Source: Trichocoleus desertorum ATA4-8-CV12 (GTDB taxonomy: Bacteria; Cyanobacteriota; Cyanobacteriia; FACHB-46). Taken from it: a stretch of 64,000 nt of DNA. Position numbers and translations under genes: made by a program. The stretch spans positions 1 to 64,000 of the forward strand of contig JAHHIL010000022.1 in NCBI GenBank assembly GCA_019358975.1, in the 5' to 3' direction. The notes under the pieces are model-generated. The model saw only the letters and a list, made by a program, of their open reading frames with translations, ran no database searches and was not told the DNA's origin. Positions 27,141 through 37,178 of the stretch are shown here, in pieces. How positions within the stretch are numbered: position 1 is the first letter of the stretch; each line of letters starts with the position of its first letter.

Positions 27141-29942
27141 ATGGCTTCAGATTCACCGCCAGACTCTGTTGTGGCTTGGCATACCCTAGAGGCTGAGAAA
27201 GCACTAGAGGTTCTTCATAGCGATCGCGAATCTGGCTTAACGACTCAACAGGTGACAGAGCGCTTAGAACAGTACGGCCCCAACGAGTTAGTTGAGTCTG
27301 CGGGCCGCAGTACCTTAGCCATCCTGTGGGATCAGTTCAAGAACATCATGTTGTTGATGCTGATGGGTGTTGCGGTCGTCTCTGCCATTTTGGATTTGCG
27401 TGCTGGCCGCTTTCCTAAAGACGCGATCGCCATTACCTCGATCGTAGTTTTGAACGCTATCTTGGGCTACGTGCAGGAAAGCCGAGCTGAAAAGGCTTTA
27501 GCTGCTCTCAAAAGTCTGGCCTCCCCTAGGGTTCGGGCGATCCGTGATGGCAAAATTGTTGAAGTCAACTCAAAAGAGTTGGTCCCAGGCGATGTCATGC
27601 TGCTTGAAGCAGGGGTTCAGGTGTCTGCGGATGGCCGCCTGCTCGAAGCGTCAAATCTGCAAGTCCGAGAATCGGCTCTGACTGGGGAAGCTCAGCCATC
27701 GACCAAACGCGCAGAAACTCACTTGCAGGAAGAAACACCTTTGGGCGATCGCCTCAACTTGGTTTTCCAAGGCACTGAGGTCGTCCAGGGGCGGGCTACC
27801 GTGCTAGTCACGAATACTGGCATGAAAACTGAGCTGGGCCACATTGCTACCATGCTTCAGTCTGTCGAGGCGCAGGAAACGCCTTTACAGCAACGCATGA
27901 CCCAGTTGGGGAACGTTCTCGTCAGCGGTTCGCTGGCTCTAGTGGCCTTAGTCGTCGTTGGTGGCGTGATCCGAACCGGAAACTTCAGCACCTTTGAGGA
28001 GTTATTAGAAGTTTCTTTGAGTATGGCCGTTGCCGTTGTCCCAGAAGGCTTGCCTGCGGTCATTACAGTAACGTTGGCCTTGGGGACGCAGCGCATGGTT
28101 CGTCGGCAAGCGCTGATTCGTAAATTGCCTGCGGTGGAAACCCTCGGTTCTGTCACCACCATCTGTTCCGACAAAACCGGGACGCTGACTCAAAACAAGA
28201 TGGTTGTGCAACTCGTTGATACCGAGCGGCATACTTTTCGGGTTTCTGGCAACGGCTACGATCCAGTCGGGGATTTTCAGCTAGAGCAACAAGCTGTTTC
28301 TCCAGAGCAATATTTAGAGCTACAAACTTTATTAATCGCTTGTATTCTTTGCAACGACGCGACCTTGCAGTATGAGAAAGACCAATGGCTCATTTTTGGT
28401 GATCCTACCGAAGGAGCGTTGCTCACTTTAGGCGCGAAGGCAGGGGTTGACAAGGCAACTTGGGCCCGTAAACTACCACGGGTTTCCGAGTTCCCCTTCT
28501 CGTCTGAGCGCAAGCGCATGAGCGTGATTTGCGAAGCGAACGATTACCGACCCATTACAGCCACGGCGGCAGACCCAATTCAATATCTGATGTTTACCAA
28601 GGGGTCTCCAGAGTTGATTTTGGAACGCTGCGCCCATATGCAGGTGGGCGATCGCTTGGAGCCGTTAAACGCGGAACAGCGAGCCGAAGTGCTAGACCAG
28701 AACAACCAAATGGCAGGTCGGGGTCTGCGCGTTCTTGGGTTTGCTTACAAACCACTGGCAACTTTGCCTGCCGAAGGCTCTGATGAAGTCACCGAGAAAG
28801 AATTGATTTGGCTCGGCTTAGTAGGGATGCTGGACGCACCTAGACCCGAAGCCAAAGAAGCCGTCGCTCGTTGTCGCGCCGCAGGTATCCGGGTGGTGAT
28901 GATCACAGGTGACCACCAACTAACCGCCCAGACCATTGCCCAGGAACTAGGAATTGCCCAGCCAGGCGATCGCGTGGTCAGTGGTCAAGAACTCGATCGC
29001 ATGAGTTTACAAGAACTCGAAGATCAAGTCGATCAAGTCAGCGTCTATGCCCGCGTTTCCCCAGAGCACAAACTACAAATTGTGCAAGCCCTAAAACGTC
29101 GCGGTAGAGTCGTCGCCATGACCGGAGACGGCGTCAATGATGCTCCCGCCCTGAAGCAAGCCGACATTGGCATCGCTATGGGAATTACGGGTACTGATGT
29201 CAGCAAAGAAGCCAGCGATATGGTGTTGCTAGATGACAACTTTGCCACCATCGTAGCTGCGACTGAAGAAGGCCGCACCGTCTACACCAATATTCGCCGC
29301 TTCATCAAGTACATCTTGGGTAGCAACATTGGTGAAGTACTTACCATTGCGGCAGCTCCCTTAATTGGTCTAGGAGGGGTTCCCCTCTCGCCGCTCCAAA
29401 TTTTGTGGATGAACTTGGTGACGGATGGTTTACCCGCCTTGGCCCTTTCGGTTGAGCCCCCAGAACCCAACGTCATGAATCGGCCTCCCCACAATCCCCA
29501 AGAAAGCATTTTTGCGCGGGGTTTGGGTTCCTACATGATCCGAGTGGGCATTGTTTTTGCTGTTCTAACCATTGCCCTGATGACTTGGGCTTACGGTTAC
29601 ACCCATGCTCCTGGATACGATCGCTCACCTGAGACTTGGAAAACGATGGTATTTACTACCCTTTGCCTTGCTCAGATGGGCCACGCGATCGCCATCCGTT
29701 CTAACACTCAGCTCACCATTGAACTCAATCCCTTTTCCAATCCTTATTTGCTAGGGGCTGTCACTCTTACGACGATTCTGCAATTGCTGCTAGTTTATGT
29801 ACCCCCGCTCCAGAACTTCTTTGATACCTTCTGGTTAAGTCCTTTAGAGTTAGCCATTTGCTTTGGCTTTAGTGCTCTGATGTTCGTTTGGATCGAGCTA
29901 GAAAAGCTGTTTCTCCGTTGGCACTCCGCTCGACGCAGCTAA
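27141..29942 (+). CDS. pacL: P-type ATPase, Ca2+-transporting (PacL/SERCA-like, P-IIA)
   Basis: 933 aa. A cation-ATPase N-domain is followed by the actuator motif TGEAQPS (TGES-like), M4 with PEGLPAVI, phosphorylation site [13 protein letters not shown]-domain [11 protein letters not shown], hinge [14 protein letters not shown]5/M6 with [12 protein letters not shown] and a C-terminal cation-ATPase domain. M4 PEGLPA and M6 N..D are the P-IIA Ca2+ site pattern, although a broader cation range is possible. ATG at 27141 is preferred to the in-frame GTG at 27129. It transports Ca2+ out of the cytosol across the plasma membrane. It appears monocistronic. Confidence 0.92.
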   Translation: MASDSPPDSVVAWHTLEAEKALEVLHSDRESGLTTQQVTERLEQYGPNELVESAGRSTLAILWDQFKNIMLLMLMGVAVVSAILDLRAGRFPKDAIAITSIVVLNAILGYVQESRAEKALAALKSLASPRVRAIRDGKIVEVNSKELVPGDVMLLEAGVQVSADGRLLEASNLQVRESALTGEAQPSTKRAETHLQEETPLGDRLNLVFQGTEVVQGRATVLVTNTGMKTELGHIATMLQSVEAQETPLQQRMTQLGNVLVSGSLALVALVVVGGVIRTGNFSTFEELLEVSLSMAVAVVPEGLPAVITVTLALGTQRMVRRQALIRKLPAVETLGSVTTICSDKTGTLTQNKMVVQLVDTERHTFRVSGNGYDPVGDFQLEQQAVSPEQYLELQTLLIACILCNDATLQYEKDQWLIFGDPTEGALLTLGAKAGVDKATWARKLPRVSEFPFSSERKRMSVICEANDYRPITATAADPIQYLMFTKGSPELILERCAHMQVGDRLEPLNAEQRAEVLDQNNQMAGRGLRVLGFAYKPLATLPAEGSDEVTEKELIWLGLVGMLDAPRPEAKEAVARCRAAGIRVVMITGDHQLTAQTIAQELGIAQPGDRVVSGQELDRMSLQELEDQVDQVSVYARVSPEHKLQIVQALKRRGRVVAMTGDGVNDAPALKQADIGIAMGITGTDVSKEASDMVLLDDNFATIVAATEEGRTVYTNIRRFIKYILGSNIGEVLTIAAAPLIGLGGVPLSPLQILWMNLVTDGLPALALSVEPPEPNVMNRPPHNPQESIFARGLGSYMIRVGIVFAVLTIALMTWAYGYTHAPGYDRSPETWKTMVFTTLCLAQMGHAIAIRSNTQLTIELNPFSNPYLLGAVTLTTILQLLLVYVPPLQNFFDTFWLSPLELAICFGFSALMFVWIELEKLFLRWHSARRS

Positions 29943-30163
29943 CGCTCAGTCCGATCGCTGTTTAGTCCGATTGCTGCTTAGTTCGATCGCCAGACTTGCT
30001 GGCTAGGGTTGGGTTGGGTAGGCAAAGCCCAACTCATACAACTCCACAAATCTAATAGAGTGCAGTAGTAGGGGTGTGCTAAGGTGCGCCCCTACAATAA
30101 TTTTGAGCGATCGCATCGCTTCCTCTTCCTCCATCGCCTCTTGCTGACCGCTGACCATAACCC
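29943..30163. repeat. Short degenerate tandem repeats before recF
   Basis: Three imperfect copies of TAGTCCGATCGCTGTT-like sequence occur at about 29946-29990. An inverted pair follows (GTTGGGTTGGGTAGGC with AAGCCCAAC at about 30007-30033), which could form a hairpin. The rest includes the recF promoter region. No gene is seen. Confidence 0.45.
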
Positions 30164-31324
30164 ATGTATCTCAAAAGTCTTCATCTGCGTCACTTTCGCA
30201 ATTATCTGGATCAGCGGGTTGACTTCTCTGCCCCCAAAACCATCTTGGTGGGCAACAATGCTCAAGGTAAGTCTAATTTGCTCGAAGCCGTGGAGTTATT
30301 AGCCACCCTGCGATCGCACCGGGCTAGCCGCGATCGCGACCTAGTGCTAGAAGGAGAGCCAATTGGCCAAATTGCCGCCTTGCTAGAGCGAGATACAGGT
30401 TCTATTGACCTCACACTCACCTTGCGGAGTAATGGTCGCCGCACCGTTGCGCTTAATAGCGAACCTTTACGCCGCCAACTCGACTTTTTGGGCGTTCTGA
30501 ATGCCGTCGAATTCTCCAGCTTAGATTTAGATTTAGTCCGGGGTGGCCCCGAAAAACGGCGAGCCTGGTTAGACGCCCTGCTGACTCAGCTAGAGCCGAT
30601 CTACGCCCACATTTTGCAGCAGTACAACCACATCCTGCGGCAACGCAATGCTTTACTCAAGCAGCGGCAACCACGCACGACAGAGCCCAGCTTATTTTCC
30701 TCATCTCCAGAGCCTACAGAAGCAGTCGATAAACCAGCAACCTTAGAGCTGTGGAATACCCAGCTGGCCGCCGCAGGCTCTCGTGTGATTCGCCGCCGAG
30801 CTAGAGTTCTAGAGCGATTGGCTCCTCTGGCTGAGCAATGGCACCAAGCCATTAGTGGCAGCACTGAAGTTTTGCAAGTGAGATACGCACCAAACGTCGT
30901 GTTGACTGAGGACGACCCTGCCCAGGTGCAGCAAGCCTTTCTAGAGAAAATTCAGCAACGGGCGATCGCAGAACAGCACCAAGGCACCACCTTAGTTGGC
31001 CCGCACCGGGACGAAGTGGAATTCACCATCAACCAAACTCCCGCTCGGCAATATGGCTCTCAAGGGCAGCAACGCACCTTAGTTCTAGCTTTGAAATTAG
31101 CAGAACTCAAACTAATTGAAGAGGTCGTGGGGGAACCCCCTCTGCTGTTATTAGATGACGTTTTAGCAGAGTTAGACCTTAACCGCCAAAATCAATTGCT
31201 CGATGCCATTCAAGACCGATTTCAAACTTTGATTACCACAACCCACTTGGGTTCTTTCGATGCTCAATGGCTAAATTCTTCGCAAATTTTGGCAGTCCGA
31301 GCAGGGCAAATCTCACCTATTTAA
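30164..31324 (+). CDS. recF: DNA replication/repair protein RecF
   Basis: 386 aa SMC-like ATPase that loads RecA at gaps with RecO/RecR. It begins [14 protein letters not shown], then Walker [26 protein letters not shown], the conserved [12 protein letters not shown], signature [18 protein letters not shown] and Walker [14 protein letters not shown], then TTHLG. The length is normal. A pseudo-match frame upstream is a shadow. Confidence 0.97.
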   Translation: MYLKSLHLRHFRNYLDQRVDFSAPKTILVGNNAQGKSNLLEAVELLATLRSHRASRDRDLVLEGEPIGQIAALLERDTGSIDLTLTLRSNGRRTVALNSEPLRRQLDFLGVLNAVEFSSLDLDLVRGGPEKRRAWLDALLTQLEPIYAHILQQYNHILRQRNALLKQRQPRTTEPSLFSSSPEPTEAVDKPATLELWNTQLAAAGSRVIRRRARVLERLAPLAEQWHQAISGSTEVLQVRYAPNVVLTEDDPAQVQQAFLEKIQQRAIAEQHQGTTLVGPHRDEVEFTINQTPARQYGSQGQQRTLVLALKLAELKLIEEVVGEPPLLLLDDVLAELDLNRQNQLLDAIQDRFQTLITTTHLGSFDAQWLNSSQILAVRAGQISPI

Positions 31325-31429
31325 TGCAGTCATCCTGATTGATTGGCTGGGGTTTTGTATTACTAATTACTCGGCATATACGCAAACTCATAACCTTAGG
31401 CTGTGTTCGCTAGCTTCTATTCATCAGTT

Positions 31430-31849
31430 ATGAAAACTGTTATGGATCAGCATGAAATCAATCAATTAGGATCTTCTCTCCAAAAGATTGACCAAACCTT
31501 AATTCGCTCCGATCAATCGAGTGGGGTCACTCGACTTTGGTATCAAGGAAGAGAGCCTTACTTCGATGTGGTTTTTGAGCTGCAAAACCACGATTTAGTC
31601 TGGTTTCAACTCACTCTGCGAGGCAAGTCACTCTCTTGGAACCAAAAATCTAAAAACGTCCAAACTGGGATGACTAACGAACGCCAGGTTAATGACACAA
31701 CCTACTACTCTGGCAGCAAATTGATCCAAACGAATCACACCGTTGATCAAAACTTTGTACAACTCGTGCGAGCAATTTTACAGACTAGAGTTGGGGAACT
31801 TGTGTTTGATCAAGCATTGGCGTTGCTAAACCAACGAACCCAGAGCTAA
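31430..31849 (+). CDS. Conserved hypothetical protein, about 139 aa
   Basis: Soluble protein with alternating beta-rich and helical stretches (VTRLWYQGREPYFDVVFELQ, LVWFQLTLRGKSLSW) and a C-terminal helix. It resembles uncharacterised cyanobacterial proteins. The start is uncertain: ATG 31430 (MKTVMDQHEIN) is preferred over the ATG at 31403 because the first residues of the longer form look non-conserved. It follows recF by about 105 bp and could share its transcript. Function unknown. Confidence 0.6.
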   Translation: MKTVMDQHEINQLGSSLQKIDQTLIRSDQSSGVTRLWYQGREPYFDVVFELQNHDLVWFQLTLRGKSLSWNQKSKNVQTGMTNERQVNDTTYYSGSKLIQTNHTVDQNFVQLVRAILQTRVGELVFDQALALLNQRTQS

Positions 31850-31896
31850 TGTTTAGCACTAGTAGCGCGATCGCTCCCCAAACTTCCGTTTCTAAC

Positions 31897-32871
31897 CTAA
31901 GGCTGCACTACATACTGAGATGAAATGTTTTCGGCTTTGCCAGAGGCGACTAAGGCTTGGTAGATAAAAGCTGCTGCATCTGCACGAGTTGTCTTTTCGT
32001 TTGGCTCCAGTGCTTTGGGTTGTGGATAAGACACAGCTAGACCAGCCTGCGTTGCCGCTGCTACGGCATTAGTAGCATACTGAGGGATCTGCGCTGCATC
32101 GTCATAGGTTTGCAGCACTTGGGTAGGAGCCGCCGGACGAGGAATTTCTAAGCCACTGGCCAGAGCAACCAACGCTTGAACTCTGGGAATTTGTTGGGTG
32201 GGCTGAAAGATCCTGTTTGGGTAACCCGCCAAAAAACCATTTCGAGACACTTCTTGAATAGCATCGTTGGCCCAGAAGTCTGAAGCTACGTCTTTGTAGC
32301 TTACCGCTGCTAGGTTTGGTGGTTTGTCAAAGGCTTTTTGCAGCATCGCCGCATACTCAGCTCTTGTTACCGGAGCATCGGGCCGAAATGTGCCATCTGG
32401 AAAGCCGCTAATGATATCGCGCTGAGCGAGAGCTGTAATGAAGGGGTAAGCCCAATAATTTTCTGAAAGATCCGAGAAGCCAACTGGCTCAGTGGCCTCT
32501 GAAGTAGGGCTAGGGGTAGGACTGGGACTAGGGCTAGCAGGGGCTCTGATTGCAAACGGCACCGGAACCACAGTCGATTCAGCTGGGGTAGGCGCAACCA
32601 AAGGGCTCGGTTGAGTTGGGTCCGGAGCTGGGGCTACGGTTCCTGCAACTGGACTGGCAGGATCGGTTGGGGTCGCAGTAGGCGTTGGGGTTGCAGTAGG
32701 CGTTGGGGTTGCCGAAAGGTTACCGAGATTGAAGCTTTGTCCTGTTCGGCCTAGCGACCAAAACAAGATACCGCCAATGACACTAAAGGCGAGAAAAATG
32801 CCAATAAACTCATCAAATCCTAGAGGATCTCTGGGGGATGGCTGAGGATTGGGGGGCAGCGAATTGGTCAT
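31897..32871 (-). CDS. SLH-domain protein with Thr/Pro linker
   Basis: 324 aa. A cytosolic N-tail and one transmembrane segment (FIGIFLAFSVIGGILFW, about 25-42) are followed by a Pro/Thr linker with tandem TPTPTA units. Next come S-layer homology repeats from about 135: FSDLSENYWAYPFITALAQR, GFPDGTFRPDAPVTRAEYAA, then YKDVASDFWANDAI, GYPNRIFQPTQQIPRVQALV and a third, weaker one. SLH domains bind secondary wall polymer or peptidoglycan, so the role is probably anchoring the envelope. There is no other catalytic domain. Confidence 0.88.
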   Translation of the reverse strand: MTNSLPPNPQPSPRDPLGFDEFIGIFLAFSVIGGILFWSLGRTGQSFNLGNLSATPTPTATPTPTATPTDPASPVAGTVAPAPDPTQPSPLVAPTPAESTVVPVPFAIRAPASPSPSPTPSPTSEATEPVGFSDLSENYWAYPFITALAQRDIISGFPDGTFRPDAPVTRAEYAAMLQKAFDKPPNLAAVSYKDVASDFWANDAIQEVSRNGFLAGYPNRIFQPTQQIPRVQALVALASGLEIPRPAAPTQVLQTYDDAAQIPQYATNAVAAATQAGLAVSYPQPKALEPNEKTTRADAAAFIYQALVASGKAENISSQYVVQP

Positions 32872-32976
32872 CTTAGCTCCAACAGTGCCAAATGCGCGAA
32901 GTTTGGTTAGATTCTACGCCCAATTTATAACCGCGATCGCAGTCTATGGCAATTAGTCGCAAGTTAGAGAAAAATT

Positions 32977-33648
32977 TTATGAATGATGCCTAGGAGACTT
33001 AGAAGATGCGATCGCGAGTTCTGCCTTGATCGCACTATCGTCTTCGCTTGCTTGAGGTTGGGGTTCAGATGGGAAATGCTCTTCCAGAATGGCAGAAACG
33101 GTTTCAGGATGAATGCGGGTATAGCGGGTTTTGTCAGGCATCACGACCATAGTGGGGCCAGCCTTGCACTGCTTCATGCAACCAGTGCCCTTAACCGTGA
33201 CTTGCTCACTCAGACCGCGATCGCTTATTTCCGACTCCAACGCCTGACACAGCGCTTTTGCACCCCGTTTCATACAGTCTGATTTTTGGCAAACTAAAAT
33301 AGTTCCTTTACCGGAGGCAGGAGCTGCTTTGGATGGAGCCACCGGAGGCATTTCACCGGGTACAGCGGGGTGGATTGCGTAAGCCTTGAGCTTGGGAAAT
33401 CCCGTTTTAGAGTCCAGCTTTTTCTCGCCCGTAATCCGAATCCAATCGCCTGGGTTTAACACTTTGCCTTCAGCGATAAAGGAGGAAACGACACTCGCTC
33501 GTGACTCTTTAGACAGTTTGATACAAACCTCGCCTTCAGGGGTAGCCACTTGGATGCGCTTAAATTTGTAGCCATCTTCCATTTCAAAGCCGAGAAAACG
33601 CCCCTCTAAGCTGAATTCTGAAAGCTGGTCGTACTTGGACTTACCCAT
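32977..33648 (-). CDS. Thioredoxin-like [2Fe-2S] ferredoxin-domain protein
   Basis: 223 aa. Residues 1-95 are an OB-like domain (EGRFLGFEMEDGYKFKRIQV, GDWIRITGEKKLDSKTGFPK). Residues about 115-190 are a thioredoxin-like ferredoxin: ILVCQKSDCMKRGAKALC, VKGTGCMKQCKAGPTMVVMP and YTRIHPETVSAILEEH. The cysteines of the 2Fe-2S site (Cys in VCQKSDC and GCMKQC) are present. The family is related to the NuoE/HoxE-type domain. The electron partner is unknown. The tail is a Ser-rich segment. Confidence 0.85.
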   Translation of the reverse strand: MGKSKYDQLSEFSLEGRFLGFEMEDGYKFKRIQVATPEGEVCIKLSKESRASVVSSFIAEGKVLNPGDWIRITGEKKLDSKTGFPKLKAYAIHPAVPGEMPPVAPSKAAPASGKGTILVCQKSDCMKRGAKALCQALESEISDRGLSEQVTVKGTGCMKQCKAGPTMVVMPDKTRYTRIHPETVSAILEEHFPSEPQPQASEDDSAIKAELAIASSKSPRHHS

Positions 33649-33813
33649 GATGAGATCCTAAGGTTTGCTAGGTTTACTTTTTTCTTAAAACTGCTCTTAA
33701 AGCTGTTGCCATCAAAAATATAGAAGCTTGATTCTGTTTCGCTAAATTTTCATAGGTATTGTTGCTTATCGCATCAACCATAATGTTGATTCCGTTCTGA
33801 GTCTAGTGTGAGT

Positions 33814-34062
33814 CTAAGCTTCCAATTGCCAACATAGATCCAACCAGTCGATTAACTCATTGCGAGAACTTGTTAGCTGCTGGATGACGCTGCGGAGTTG
33901 AACTGCTTCTCCGACCGTTTGAACTTCTACCGACAAGGTGCCATCCCCTGCACACCAACACTGAACGCCTAGCTCCTGTAACCGTTGGTAAGCCTGCCAG
34001 CGATCGCAACGGGAAACCTGGATAACTTGACCAACAAGGGAGTTGAGGCTGGATGAGTTCAT
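33814..34062 (-). CDS. Asr1405/Asl0597 family protein
   Basis: 82 aa from ATG 34062 (MNSSSLNSLVGQV). The core CDRWQAYQRLQELGVQCWCA, then LSVEVQTVGEAVQLRSVIQQ and LIDWLDLCWQLE, fits the small cyanobacterial Asr1405/Asl0597 group. The product is mixed alpha/beta and soluble; no function is established to my knowledge. The longer frame upstream to 34254 encodes a hydrophobic leader unlike family members and is left out. Confidence 0.78.
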   Translation of the reverse strand: MNSSSLNSLVGQVIQVSRCDRWQAYQRLQELGVQCWCAGDGTLSVEVQTVGEAVQLRSVIQQLTSSRNELIDWLDLCWQLEA

Positions 34063-34537
34063 AAGCTGCCTTCCTAAATGCAAGGGATTCTTAGTTGCAA
34101 AAGCTAGGGAAATCGAGAGGGAGAGCAAGTGCTGCAAAGGAATTGCAAGTAGCTGTGAGTTGAAGTCTGCTATTGAGTAAATACGGATAGCATCAGTGAA
34201 ATTTCGGATTGAGACTAAGGGATCGCGGTCAGGTGCTGTAGTTAGATTGCCCAAGACTGAGCTAATGTGATTGATCAGTTTAGGTAATCAATGCTTGGAT
34301 TGACTCAGTTGGTTCTGACTCAGACTCTAAATTATTGAGAATAATAGTCAATAACTTCGTTAAAAACAATATAACAAAAAGTGTGTATTTGAAAACTCTT
34401 TTCATTAAGAATTCATTCACTGTGCCTCTCAGGACAGATTTGAAAGCAGCAAAAATTGGGCAGTGATGGCACTGTCCTGAAGGCGATCGCTTACAGTGAG
34501 ATGCTTTCAGCCTTAGCCTGGTTTTCGTTGGGTGAGT
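34063..34537. other. AT-rich intergenic region
   Basis: A 475-bp spacer between two minus-strand genes, so it contains the promoter of the Asr1405-type gene. It is AT-rich in 34320-34430 (several A5-T5 runs). I see no RNA gene, terminator with T-run, or clear operator. Confidence 0.4.
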
Positions 34538-35077
34538 TTAAGGCTCGATTTCAAGATTCAACACATAAGCGCCGAGCTGCACTTTTTCAGACCATAACTC
34601 ATACTCAATCCGCAAATGGTGCGGCAAAGCTTTGCCTTCTAGCTTTAAGCTTCGAGTGAAATTCCGGAGACGCATCTGGCCACTGCCGCTGAGCAAATCA
34701 CTTTGTAGCCAATAACGGCTCATGCCATAAACGCCTTGCTCCCAAAAATGGCGGTAGCTAAAGCGGCCATTGCCTTGCATGGTCATGATGACGCGATAGG
34801 GCGAAATTTCTAGCCACAATAACCGAGGTGCAGGGGTTGGTGGCAACATCTCATGGCCTGGAGTACCCAAATGGCCCGGAGTACCCAAACTTGAAGCTGG
34901 GGCATCCGCACTTTCAACAGCAATAGCTTGGTCTTGGATCATCGGTTCAGTTAACAACAAATGAAACCGTTCTTGATCCTTTTGGTAGAGTGTGGCGGCA
35001 GCTTCAACCACTGACCAGATTGGTAGATCTGTGGAAACAAAGGATAAGCAAACAGGCTTGCGATGATGCGTCAGCAT
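34538..35077 (-). CDS. Conserved hypothetical protein, 179 aa
   Basis: Two beta-rich parts (residues 1-55 and 85-179) are separated by a linker with a tandem LGTPGH LGTPGH. Conserved-looking stretches are LLWLEISPYRVIMTMQGNGR, FSYRHFWEQGVYG and LRIEYELWSEKVQLG. It has no signal peptide, membrane helix or recognisable catalytic motif. It is divergent from aroA. Such proteins appear in cyanobacteria without assigned function. Confidence 0.65.
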   Translation of the reverse strand: MLTHHRKPVCLSFVSTDLPIWSVVEAAATLYQKDQERFHLLLTEPMIQDQAIAVESADAPASSLGTPGHLGTPGHEMLPPTPAPRLLWLEISPYRVIMTMQGNGRFSYRHFWEQGVYGMSRYWLQSDLLSGSGQMRLRNFTRSLKLEGKALPHHLRIEYELWSEKVQLGAYVLNLEIEP

Positions 35078-35189
35078 GAAGTGTGAGGAGTGTGAGGAGA
35101 GCGCAATTTCGGATAGGTAGTAATCACTCAGCCCTAATATCTAAGGAAAGCGGTAGGATTACTACGCAGTTCTAGGTCAGTCTATCTCA

Positions 35190-36542
35190 ATGCCAGCTCC
35201 GATCGTAACGTTGACAACCACAGAAAATCAGCATCAGCTCACAATTGCCCAGCCGAATTCAGGTCTTTCTTTGCAGGGTCGAGTGCAGATTCCTGGCGAT
35301 AAATCCATCTCTCACCGGGCTCTGATGTTGGGAGCTTTGGCCGAGGGAGAAACGCAAATTCAAGGATTACTCCTGGGCGAAGATCCTTGCAGTACCGCGA
35401 GTTGTTTTCAAGCGATGGGAGCAGAAATCTCGGAGCTGAATACGGAGCTGGTGCGCGTGCAGGGGATTGGCTTAGGCAATCTGCGAGAACCCGTCGATGT
35501 TTTGAATGCAGGCAACTCTGGTACCACTCTGCGGCTGATGCTGGGGATTTTGGCTTCTCACCCCGATCGCTTTTTTACAGTGACAGGGGATAGCTCTTTG
35601 CGATCGCGCCCCATGTCCCGTGTCGTCAAGCCGCTGCAACAGATGGGAGCCCAAATTTGGGGCCGCCAAGGGGGGGCTTTAGCGCCCTTAGCGGTGCAAG
35701 GCCAAGCCCTCCAGCCCACACATTACCAGTCCCCCATTGCTTCAGCTCAAGTCAAGTCTTGCATTCTGTTGGCAGGGCTCATGACTGAGGGCCAAACCAC
35801 GGTCACTGAGCCTGCCCTCTCCCGTGACCATAGTGAGCGCATGTTGCGGGCGTTTGGCGCTGAGTTGACTGTCGATCCAGAAACCAAGAGTGTCACCGTT
35901 ACGGGGCCAGCTCGTCTACAAGGCCAAACCGTAATTGTTCCTGGTGATATTAGCTCTGCCGCCTTCTGGCTAGTGGCAGGCGCGATCGTCCCAGGTTCCG
36001 AACTGTGGGTGGAAAACGTGGGGGTGAATCCGACCCGTACCGGGATTTTGGAGGCTTTAGAGATGATGGGAGCCGACATTACCCTGGAAAATCAACGCAT
36101 TGTGGCGGGAGAACCAGTCGCTGATTTACATGTGCGGCATAGCGTCCTGAAAGCTTGTGAAATTAAGGGAGACATCATTCCTCGCTTAATTGATGAGATT
36201 CCAATTTTGGCAGTTGCTGCCGCCTTTGCTCAAGGTACTACCATTATTCGGGATGCAGAGGAGTTACGGGTCAAAGAGAGCGATCGCATTGCGGTGATGG
36301 CAACTCAGCTCAACCAAATGGGGGCGCAAGTTACCGAGTTACCAGATGGTTTAGAAATTACGGGTGGTGTTCCCCTCAAAGGTGCCGCAGTGGATAGCCA
36401 CACCGATCATCGGATTGCTATGAGTTTGGCGATCGCCGCTCTCAATGCCACGGGCACCACGACCGTTCACCGAGCTGAAGCCGCCGCAATTTCTTACCCC
36501 AACTTCACGACCACTTTGCAACAGATCTGTCACTCTCTATAG
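35190..36542 (+). CDS. aroA: 3-phosphoshikimate 1-carboxyvinyltransferase (EPSP synthase)
   Basis: 450 aa enzyme of the shikimate pathway. It has [18 protein letters not shown] near residue 37, [59 protein letters not shown] with the catalytic Asp-Glu, RVKESDRI and [14 protein letters not shown]. Its motifs place it with the cyanobacterial EPSP synthases. Start ATG at 35190; the first 30 residues are a non-conserved extension. Confidence 0.97.
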   Translation: MPAPIVTLTTTENQHQLTIAQPNSGLSLQGRVQIPGDKSISHRALMLGALAEGETQIQGLLLGEDPCSTASCFQAMGAEISELNTELVRVQGIGLGNLREPVDVLNAGNSGTTLRLMLGILASHPDRFFTVTGDSSLRSRPMSRVVKPLQQMGAQIWGRQGGALAPLAVQGQALQPTHYQSPIASAQVKSCILLAGLMTEGQTTVTEPALSRDHSERMLRAFGAELTVDPETKSVTVTGPARLQGQTVIVPGDISSAAFWLVAGAIVPGSELWVENVGVNPTRTGILEALEMMGADITLENQRIVAGEPVADLHVRHSVLKACEIKGDIIPRLIDEIPILAVAAAFAQGTTIIRDAEELRVKESDRIAVMATQLNQMGAQVTELPDGLEITGGVPLKGAAVDSHTDHRIAMSLAIAALNATGTTTVHRAEAAAISYPNFTTTLQQICHSL

Positions 36543-36600
36543 ATCTTGAGATCTGGAGTGAGATCTTGAGATCTTGAGTGTCGATTCAGATCTGGGCAAA
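36543..36600. repeat. AGATCTTGAGATC-type short tandem repeats after aroA
   Basis: Right after the aroA stop, AGATCTTGAG occurs about three times with variants (AGATCTGG, AGATCTGGG) up to about 36597. AGATCT is itself a palindrome. No role is known; it may be a replication-slippage tract. Confidence 0.5.
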
Positions 36601-36626
36601 CTAGCTCTAGCTTTTAGAGACAACGG

Positions 36627-36665
36627 AGCGATCTAGCTGGTAACCCCAGCGATCGCTTTTTTTTT
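36627..36665 (+). terminator. Rho-independent terminator of aroA
   Basis: The stem is AGCGATC (36627-36633) paired with GATCGCT (36651-36657), continued after a 2-nt bulge by GCTGG with CCAGC around a short loop. It is followed at once by a run of nine T. It stands 85 bp beyond the aroA stop and should end that transcript. Confidence 0.8.
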
Positions 36666-37178
36666 GACTTAAATAGCAGCAAAACCTCTAAAGGTTGAAG
36701 TTAGGTTAAAGTTAGCGGAAAACTGCCACTCACTGTTAGCTAATGATCAAGTAGCTAATGATCAAGCCAGTCAATAATTAATTTAGTTCTTGAAGGTATT
36801 TAACTACTAATTAAATATCAATGTTTTTTGTTTATCCGCTCGATTGATAACTGTTAGCAATCAATGATCTGACAGTGCCAAAATCATAGAGTTTACTTAA
36901 GGCGAATCATCGAGAAGTCTGATGTATAAATCAGTTTCAATTGATAGTTGAATTTTTTAAAGCCATACTACGTAAGTATTCAGCGATTAATCAGCACTGC
37001 CAACCTCTGTATTGCTTAGGATGCCACTCAGGCTATCTACTGACATTATGTAAAAGGATTATGACGGCCTGAAATAACAGTTTAATTATTTTTTGAGGAA
37101 TAATTTGGTCGAATTAGTAGGTTTCCAAACTCAAACCAGTCTCAGAATTTTTACTTAGCTTGGCAGTTGTTCAATATC
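36666..37178. other. AT-rich promoter region of the REC-GGDEF-EAL gene
   Basis: A 513-bp spacer after the aroA terminator. It includes two direct copies of AGCTAATGATCAAG-like sequence at about 36738-36765. It must hold the promoter of the response regulator at 37179. No small gene or riboswitch was recognised. Confidence 0.4.
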